Notes under the pieces: model-generated
What the model was told of the DNA's origin: nothing
Seen by the model: the letters and a program-made list of their open reading frames with translations, nothing else
Databases searched by the model: none
Shown: positions 21,601-25,000 of the stretch, piece by piece
Numbering within the stretch: position 1 is the stretch's first letter
Layout: every line of letters starts with the position of its first letter
Position numbers and translations under genes: made by a program
Origin: Cristatella mucedo
Taxonomy: Eukaryota; Bryozoa; Phylactolaemata; Cristatellidae
DNA: 25,000 nt
Reading direction: 5' to 3'
Assembly (NCBI GenBank): GCA_009760855.2
Contig: WPIO01000033.1
Span: 1-25,000, forward strand

Positions 21601-24600
21601 ATTATTATTATTATGATTATTATTACTGCCGGGGATGTTGGCTAATTAACGTAACGTTACATGTCATATTTTCATTCTTATAGACTTTATGCTTTAAAGG
21701 CCTTTCACACGTGTCGGCGTGAACAGGAAAAAAGTTTCATGGGTCACAGTAAAGCATGCTCGTTTATGTGCTCTCAGCACGCGCCGTGCATTCTCTCAGC
21801 TGCATTCGAACGTACATTACCGCGCGTATGCTAATGTAAAAAGTTGCACCAGTAATCTGAAAGAGCGGATATATAAATTTGCTGTCTATATACGAGGACT
21901 AAATTTTAGCTACTGTATTTACGTATGAATACTCTTCTGCTATCCCCAGGTGACGAATATGTCCTTATTTAATTTTATTCAAAACTTAATTGGCTGCAAG
22001 TCGCATCTCAGAGAAAACAAGCAGGTTTATCATTTTCTCAAATCATCCAAACAGAAAGGGCCTCGCGGCTTCAACTATTGATTACTTTATAGACGCGCTC
22101 GCTTTTCGCGTTTGAATGTAGAGATGCAAAGCGAATTCAAACCAGACACAATTGACAGTCAGCTTGCTGCGCCGCGAGGTCATTGAAAACGCAGGAAGAG
22201 GTCAAGTTCCAAGCGTTCGGCTCACTGCCCTATATAGTGGCATGCACACGAGATTCAAGCAGGCTTTATAAGGACACGATAGCGTTGTATGCCGAGTAAG
22301 CGACTCTCACCTTGCCCTGTGGCGCCGCCATTGTCCACTCGCACTTGATATTCGAGGGATAGTTAGCCACTCCGTAGTTTGCCGAGGCTATCACTCCGTC
22401 CGTCTCCGTCGCATATGATGGTTCTCCGCAGGCTGACCGAGGTGTCGGCGTAGCCACAGGCTCGGGTGACTGTTCAATGCCGTCACCTTTGCTCCCAGCA
22501 CCTGGAGCAAAAAGGGCAGACGCAAGTGAAGCCGAAACGGATCCTGATTTTGTGCAGTGCCCCGATAACACGCTGGGATTGACGCATCAAGTACAACGGT
22601 AGAACTACGTGGAAATAAAGAGGTCAAGAGAAAACTAACCAGAGATCAGTATCAGATCAGCTTATCGGGACGATTATTTTCCAACCAAGTTAACACCGCC
22701 GCAAAGAAATAAAAATGCATAATTCGGGAACGATTGGTAATGACGGCATCGAGTTTTCAGTAGTCCTTAAAGACCGTGGTTGCGACCTATGCTTTTAAAA
22801 GCCGCCTGCCGACGGTGACGGATGTGACCGCGACCTCTAGAGCTGAAGCGTGTCGCTTTCATTTAGTAAAAGTCAGAGAAGCCTGAATAACAAAAGTGGT
22901 TATCAGCTTGGGAAAAATGAGTTATGCTACCCATCTACAATAAGATGATGTAAAGACAAAACAAGAGGGAAACATTGCAGCGCTGGAGACCACAATAAAA
23001 CCTAGAAAATAATTTTCTTAACCGAAAATTATACAGCTCAGCGTTTGAATATTTATTTATAAATTTTACTATTTAATATCATGTTTATGTATCTGTGTTA
23101 TTAACTGACGATTGATATGTATATTTTAAAAAGGAAAATGTCCCGGATTATGCATTGAGACCGACTTTCTTAGCCAGTTTCACATCGTTTGAGCGTTTGC
23201 CATTAGAGCTGGCTGGCCGAGCAGTTTTTTTAAAATGCAGTCAATACCTTGAATGCCAATGGATACACCTTGCAGCAAAGACGGGCTCCATAGTAGCATG
23301 AAGAAATCACAAGAGTTAACTCTTCATATGGCCTTCATCGCCAGCAGCCGTTGCAGATATGCACCAGCAGCTGGTGCAGAACCGCAACAGCTCTTCTCCG
23401 TCGTCAACGGCGCAGCTACCTTACACACTATTTCTGCTTCACTGGCTTCTTGTAATTTATCGCAATCGACTTCCAGATCTTCTGCCTGTCTTACAGGCTG
23501 CTTCGCTCGCTGACCCCAGACTACCTATCCAATCAGCTTGCTTCACTAGCATGATTTCGCACGACTAGCTCCTCGGCTTCCAGTCACGCCCCGTCCGTCT
23601 CAATAGATTGAAATCATTTCTTTATCGGGCCTTCAGCTCATATAGCCTGGAGATGGATACCAGCTTTGGTTACTACTGAGATGGATTTGGATCATATAAT
23701 TCTCAGCGTATCAGCGCATCCATTCTACTCAGCTTTAATTTGCATCTATGAACTTTTTCGTTTTGCTCCTTTGTGTGGTTTTGATGCTTGACATGATGCG
23801 TGACTCAGTGAGCGCTACTAGATAGAAAGAGGTCCTCGGAACTCGCGGTCTGTAGAGTCTCCTTGTGTGCTGAGGCGTGCTGGCCCAAGCGAGATACTTG
23901 TTTACTTTTCGACATTGCCTAAGCATGATACTGCGAGTTTTATTTGCTCTTGGTTACAGACTCCCTTGCAAAGAGTCGCAAAGCACATGGAGACGGATTC
24001 ATTATCTTACGGCGCCTAGTAAAATATAAAAAAATACAGTATTGTTAATACTTTTACATTTTTGACTGAGCGCCCGAGCTTCCTTCTGCTAGTGGCATTA
24101 CATTTACATACCCGGATCTGTTGTTACAGAGGTGTAGAAGTACGATATGTTGAATCCTCCTTTATTTGCAAAACTGTCAGCTTTAAATGAAATGTAGACA
24201 GTGTCATTGTAATCCATGGAATCTACATCCCTGTTTCCACAGAGGTTGGCCACAAGGTTGTCTTGATTGAACGAGCCAACGTAAACCTGAAAGTTTAAGA
24301 TGCTTTCAAATAGCACGAGGAGCCTCGATAAACGTGTTTAGGTAGCTTCGCATGCGAAGCAATGCATTGGCGATGTTCAGAAAACGACGTTTTAACGCAG
24401 CATTGTTGCGGGCTAGCATCGTACCCTCACGTAGTCATATCGGCATCCGGCACTATTTTCCAATTCAAGCACATTAATCACAATCCGTATTGTCTTTCCA
24501 GGCCTCGAGTCTACGATCCACGTGCAGTCACTCTCTGGATACGGCACTCTTCCGAAACCCGCGTGAGATAATAAGTTACCCGAGTCTCCAGTTGAATGCT

Positions 24601-25000
24601 TCGGTCCTCCACATCCAGACCCATCATGCTCTGCATCCTGGCTAGCGGTCGTCGGTGACTGTGTCTGCATCAAGTGATCTACAACTTCCGGATCGATTAC
24701 AAGCATGTAGAGGCTGCTGCATTTAATTTGGGTAGATTAATTTGCAAAGTTTTCCACGGCCGGATTCGGGAGCCGGTGCGTGAAGCGTTCGAGCTCACCA
24801 GACTGTGAGTAGTATAAGCACAAGTATAGGTGCTTCATCCGAACTAAGGCTTTTGTAAATTCGTAGCGATACATTACCATGTCCAAGTCAAGCTAGCGAA
24901 GCAATCGCAAGAGAACTCATTAGCCTACATAACCACATTCTTCGCTTCCCTTTCTGTTTCACATGTAAACTTACAGATTTTCGTACAGCTTTGCAGAGTT
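8512..25000 (-). CDS. CUB-CUB-LDLa-trypsin mosaic serine protease (matriptase-like), ten exons plus a possible eleventh, 5' end outside window
   Basis: This is a spliced gene assembled from minus-strand splice sites: 24713-24425, 24286-24112, 22501-22311, 19047-18810, 17286-17176, 17064-16875, 14893-14634, 12689-12547, 11335-11251, 8594-8512. The phases at the nine junctions agree (0,1,0,1,1,2,1,0,1). About 587 residues are visible: CUB 34-149, CUB 179-292, LDLa 300-334, activation cut Arg352|Ile353, trypsin domain 353-587. The catalytic triad is His393, Asp443 and Ser535. Asp529 at the pocket base predicts cleavage after Arg/Lys. Cys339 should pair with Cys463 and hold the cut chains together. 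It is presumably an extracellular or membrane-anchored zymogen. Matriptases share the CUB-CUB-LDLa-protease order but have more LDLa repeats. A signal peptide, membrane anchor or SEA domain would lie off the window. Odd points are Phe555 for the usual Trp215, IFGG at the new N-terminus, and a lost acidic ligand in LDLa. Confidence 0.93.
8805..8871. repeat. (AG)n microsatellite
   Basis: About 33 uninterrupted AG units lie in intron 9 of the protease gene. Confidence 0.98.
9031..9288. repeat. Old imperfect tandem duplications
   Basis: Two pairs of diverged direct repeats are visible. One is 9031-9069 with 9120-9158, sharing CCCAAAT..ACGGAGGG. The other is 9166-9224 with 9233-9288, sharing TAAAT.CTGACCA...ACTAGG. 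They may belong to a decayed, unidentified mobile element in intron 9. Confidence 0.5.
9480..10060. other. CpG-richer stretch in intron 9, no supported gene
   Basis: The stretch is more GC- and CpG-rich than its surroundings, with two CCAAT motifs (9822, 9834), an ATAAAGG at about 9955 and TTTATTTTGC at about 10030. Open frames on both strands up to 94 codons show no domain motif. It could be a solo LTR of another element or an intronic regulatory region; I could not find termini or target duplications. Confidence 0.3.
10061..11000. other. No recognisable feature (intron 9)
   Basis: This is intronic sequence of moderate complexity. I found no exon, RNA gene or repeat, and the short open frames here lack motifs. 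Confidence 0.5.
11008..11057 (-). repeat. Short LINE 3'-end fragment
   Basis: The (AAT)n tail plus CACTTGATAAAGCGCC and the AGAAAACTCAA segment match the window's LINE terminus on the minus strand. Only about 50 bp remain. It stops next to the TA hairpin at 11062. Confidence 0.75.
11062..11185. repeat. TA microsatellite between perfect 21-bp inverted arms
   Basis: Arm 11062-11082 (CATCACAACC...) is exactly complementary to 11165-11185. Between them is a TA run of about 80 bp. The whole is a near-perfect cruciform or hairpin in intron 9, 66 bases from exon 9. It may be a small fold-back element whose centre expanded. Confidence 0.93.
11251..11335 (-). CDS. Protease exon 9 (catalytic serine)
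   Basis: The 85-base exon encodes [15 protein letters not shown]...[10 protein letters not shown]. The acceptor TTTACAG precedes GDSGG exactly where many trypsin genes have an intron, and the donor is GTAAGT (11250-11245). Ser535 is the nucleophile. Phe555 replaces the usual Trp215. Phase is 0 in and 1 out. Confidence 0.95.
11336..12546. other. Intron 8 of the protease gene
   Basis: Apart from a tRNA-like piece at 12011-12052 I see no feature. The open frames crossing it and exon 8 are wrong-frame shadows. Confidence 0.7.
12011..12052 (+). repeat. tRNA-like A-box segment (degraded SINE head)
   Basis: TTTAGCCCAGTGGATAAGG (12016-12034) followed by TGCTCGCCT strongly resembles the D-arm half of a tRNA. 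The B-box position (about 12058) is no longer recognisable. Confidence 0.4.
12547..12689 (-). CDS. Protease exon 8 (Cys168-Cys182 loop and specificity Asp)
   Basis: It encodes [20 protein letters not shown]... through [16 protein letters not shown]. Asp529 is the residue equivalent to trypsin Asp189. The acceptor is TATTTTAG and the donor CAG|GTATCA. Phase 1 in and 0 out fits exons 7 and 9. An N-glycosylation sequon NVT is present. A decayed copy of this exon lies at 15083-15170. Confidence 0.95.
13121..13800 (-). mobile_element. 5'-truncated LINE fragment in intron 7
   Basis: On the minus strand this reads from the RT C-terminal part (the [20 protein letters not shown] region, frameshifted, near 13795-13735) through the TLWRP-like GDRAFSS region near 13490 to the 3' UTR and (TTA)n tail (13140-13121). 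It is the same family as 5930-7392. It is interrupted by stops and frameshifts, so inactive. Confidence 0.82.
13857..13919. repeat. Compound (TA)n/(CA)n microsatellite
   Basis: A TA run, then a short CA run, then a TA run, in intron 7 just beyond the LINE 5' end. A 16-base palindrome (13802-13817) sits between them. Confidence 0.95.
14634..14893 (-). CDS. Protease exon 7 (catalytic aspartate)
   Basis: It encodes [15 protein letters not shown]..., [10 protein letters not shown] (Asp443) and PICLPS...[10 protein letters not shown]. Cys463 should pair with Cys339 in the propeptide stalk. The acceptor TTCCTAG|GG was chosen over a pyrimidine-richer TTCTTCAG at 14916 because only the former agrees with the phase-2 donor of exon 6. 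The donor AAG|GTTCGT is weak but agrees with exon 8. An N-glycosylation sequon, NQS, is present. Confidence 0.93.
14952..15170 (-). pseudogene. Relic duplicate of protease exons 8 and 9 inside intron 6
   Basis: On the minus strand 15170-15083 resembles exon 8. The 47 columns around its donor align with 12570-12524 at about 38 identities, including bases past the exon end. The relic lacks one base and has TT where the donor GT should be. About 70 bases on, 15009-14952 weakly resembles exon 9: it starts GGAGA, shares TTGCGT and ends at a GTAAGA donor-like site. Because intron sequence is included it arose from genomic duplication, not a retrocopy. It cannot be spliced into a working frame. The exon 8 part is solid; the exon 9 part is less sure. 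Confidence 0.65.
15296..15640 (+). mobile_element. Heavily decayed LINE RT C-terminal fragment in intron 6
   Basis: In shifting plus-strand frames it shows [14 protein letters not shown] and TQILWRPCM, which correspond to HWLPI, LAPAY and TQILWRPYI in the copy at 6830-7045. There is no 3' tail. Confidence 0.65.
15650..16870. other. No recognisable feature (intron 6)
   Basis: This is intronic sequence. A 60-codon plus-strand frame near 16512 has no motif and is not supported as a gene. Confidence 0.5.
16875..17064 (-). CDS. Protease exon 6 (activation site and catalytic histidine)
   Basis: It encodes the stalk Cys ([12 protein letters not shown]), the activation site [19 protein letters not shown], the CGGSLI motif and VVTAAHC (His393). 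Acceptor is TTTGCAG and donor GTGAGT, phase 1 in and 2 out. Cutting after Arg352 would free Ile353 to pair with the Asp before the catalytic Ser. IFGG in place of the common IVGG is unusual. Confidence 0.96.
17176..17286 (-). CDS. Protease exon 5 (LDL-receptor class A module)
   Basis: A 111-base exon with phase 1 on both sides, typical of shuffled modules. It encodes a six-cysteine LDLa repeat (CQPSDFVC...[16 protein letters not shown], spacing 6,4,6,5,8). The usual CxDGSDE calcium motif reads CPGGEDE, so one ligand Asp is Gly, which may weaken calcium binding. Acceptor is ATCACAG and donor GTAAGC. Confidence 0.95.
17290..18340. other. No recognisable feature (intron 4)
   Basis: No exon or repeat family was recognised. 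A possible tRNA-like A box near 17852 is too weak to call. Confidence 0.5.
18341..18475. repeat. Long (TA)n microsatellite with interruptions
   Basis: About 135 bp of TA units broken by TAAATA and TGTATA, in intron 4. Apparent open frames of repeated Tyr-Ile here are artefacts of the repeat. Confidence 0.97.
18576..18634. repeat. (CAG)n tract, CTG in the gene sense
   Basis: Two runs of CAG (18576-18588 and 18606-18634) separated by an imperfect stretch, in intron 4 about 180 bases past the exon 4 donor. In the pre-mRNA the repeat reads CUG. Confidence 0.93.
18810..19047 (-). CDS. Protease exon 4 (second half of CUB2)
   Basis: It encodes [20 protein letters not shown] and YVLIYDG...RACGS, then [17 protein letters not shown]. 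This is the C-terminal half of a CUB domain with its third and fourth cysteines. Acceptor is CGTTTAG and donor CAG|GTAAAT. Phase 0 in and 1 out. An NSS sequon is present. Confidence 0.95.
19050..20000. other. No recognisable feature (intron 3, 3' part)
   Basis: Short open frames here have no domain motif. I see no repeat family. Confidence 0.5.
20004..20520 (-). mobile_element. LINE fragment in intron 3
   Basis: On the minus strand it contains [20 protein letters not shown], equivalent to the [21 protein letters not shown] part of the 5930-7392 copy, followed by the ACGGTCTC...CGTCAGCATGC region. It lacks the terminal hairpin and (TTA)n tail, so it is truncated at both ends. Confidence 0.78.
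20525..21445. other. No recognisable feature (intron 3)
   Basis: A+T-rich intronic DNA without a supported feature. Confidence 0.5.
21448..21627 (+). mobile_element. LINE 3' end in intron 3
   Basis: A nearly clean copy of the LINE 3' UTR (CCATGTTATTCATGTTGTTT...), the terminal stem (AAAGCGTC...GGCGCTTT) and a (TTA)n tail with one ATG interruption. Only the last 180 bp inserted. Confidence 0.85.
21628..22310. other. No recognisable feature (intron 3, 5' part)
   Basis: Intronic DNA. A 69-codon plus-strand frame at 21719 has no motif. Confidence 0.5.
22311..22501 (-). CDS. Protease exon 3 (linker and first half of CUB2)
   Basis: It encodes a Pro/Ser/Thr-containing linker ([15 protein letters not shown]) and then [20 protein letters not shown] and [12 protein letters not shown], the N-terminal half of a CUB domain with its first two cysteines. 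Acceptor is GCTCCAG with a pyrimidine tract, donor AAG|GTGAGA. Phase 1 in and 0 out. Confidence 0.95.
22502..23300. other. No recognisable feature (intron 2)
   Basis: Intronic DNA, A+T-rich at 23000-23130. No feature supported. Confidence 0.5.
23310..23650 (+). mobile_element. Decayed LINE RT C-terminal fragment, different subfamily
   Basis: In shifting plus-strand frames it shows [15 protein letters not shown] and the DYLSNQL-like segment typical of L2/CR1 reverse transcriptase C-termini. It is more diverged from the other LINE copies in the window than they are from each other, so it is probably another family. It lies in intron 2. Confidence 0.6.
23651..24111. other. No recognisable feature (intron 2, 5' part)
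   Basis: Intronic DNA with no supported feature. Confidence 0.5.
24112..24286 (-). CDS. Protease exon 2 (second half of CUB1)
   Basis: It encodes [18 protein letters not shown], then a Tyr/Phe-rich strand region ending [10 protein letters not shown]. This is the distal half of a CUB domain with its fourth cysteine. NDT and NIS sequons are present. Acceptor is CTTTCAG and donor GG|GTATGT. Phase 0 in and 1 out. Confidence 0.94.
24345..24360. repeat. Perfect 16-bp palindrome in intron 1
   Basis: GCTTCGCATGCGAAGC equals its own complement. It lies in the 138-bp intron between exons 1 and 2. Its role is unknown. Confidence 0.85.
24425..24713 (-). CDS. Protease exon 1 of those seen (linker and first half of CUB1)
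   Basis: It encodes a polar linker and then [18 protein letters not shown] and GCRYDYVR, the first three cysteines of a CUB domain. The donor AGG|GTACGA was chosen because it restores the usual YDYVxVY strand with exon 2; the nearby GTGAGG at 24430 is a stronger donor but would drop two residues. The acceptor is a CAGCAG tandem (start 24716 or 24713), less certain than the other acceptors. Confidence 0.82.
24975..25000 (-). CDS. Possible further upstream exon, cut by the window edge
   Basis: A strong donor, CT|GTAAGTTT (24974-24969), lies at the window edge. Read to it, the last 26 bases give NSAKLYEN and leave two bases over, which is the phase the exon 1 acceptor needs. There is too little sequence for a domain match. 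Confidence 0.35.

Noticed and set aside
1-25000. Bacterial-type systems (CRISPR, toxin-antitoxin, phage defence, operons)
   Set aside because: All coding content is spliced eukaryotic exons or retroelements; the repeats are microsatellites and LINE ends, not CRISPR spacing.

Overview
The window is nuclear DNA from an animal, most likely an invertebrate. It holds a spliced multi-exon gene with metazoan extracellular modules, L2/CR1-type LINE fragments, a Ty1/copia retrotransposon and many microsatellites. I cannot place the organism more closely from sequence alone. There is no operon, CRISPR array or bacterial gene organisation.

Layout. Positions 1-8160 are mostly mobile DNA. A fold-back pair of LINE 3' ends (1-258) is followed by a LINE fragment on the minus strand (465-812). 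A nearly complete copia-type LTR retrotransposon (813-5631, 399-bp LTRs, 5-bp target duplication TGGTT) is inserted into that fragment. A 5'-truncated plus-strand LINE follows (about 5930-7392). From 8364 to the right edge the window holds one minus-strand gene.

The gene. By reading splice sites on the minus strand I assembled ten coding exons (24713 down to 8512). All nine junctions agree in intron phase. The product is a mosaic serine protease: CUB - CUB - LDL-receptor class A - trypsin domain, about 587 residues visible, with the 5' end off the window. The catalytic His, Asp and Ser, the specificity Asp, the activation cleavage site and all expected trypsin disulfide cysteines are present. 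The order resembles matriptase-like proteases. The introns hold LINE fragments, TA/AG/CAG microsatellites, a TA tract between perfect 21-bp inverted arms, and a decayed duplicate of exons 8 and 9 lying inside intron 6.

The retrotransposon. Its LTRs differ at only 2 of 399 positions, so the insertion is recent. Its primer-binding site matches the anticodon arm of initiator tRNA-Met, as in Drosophila copia, rather than a tRNA 3' end. The Gag start codon lies inside the LTR, so the primer site is also translated. The coding region is in three overlapping frames, each one step (+1) from the last.

No wholly new system is evident. The most notable observations are the relic exon pair, the tandem AG acceptor that would change a substrate-pocket loop length in the protease, the half-tRNA primer with the double frame change in the copia element, and the fold-back structures.
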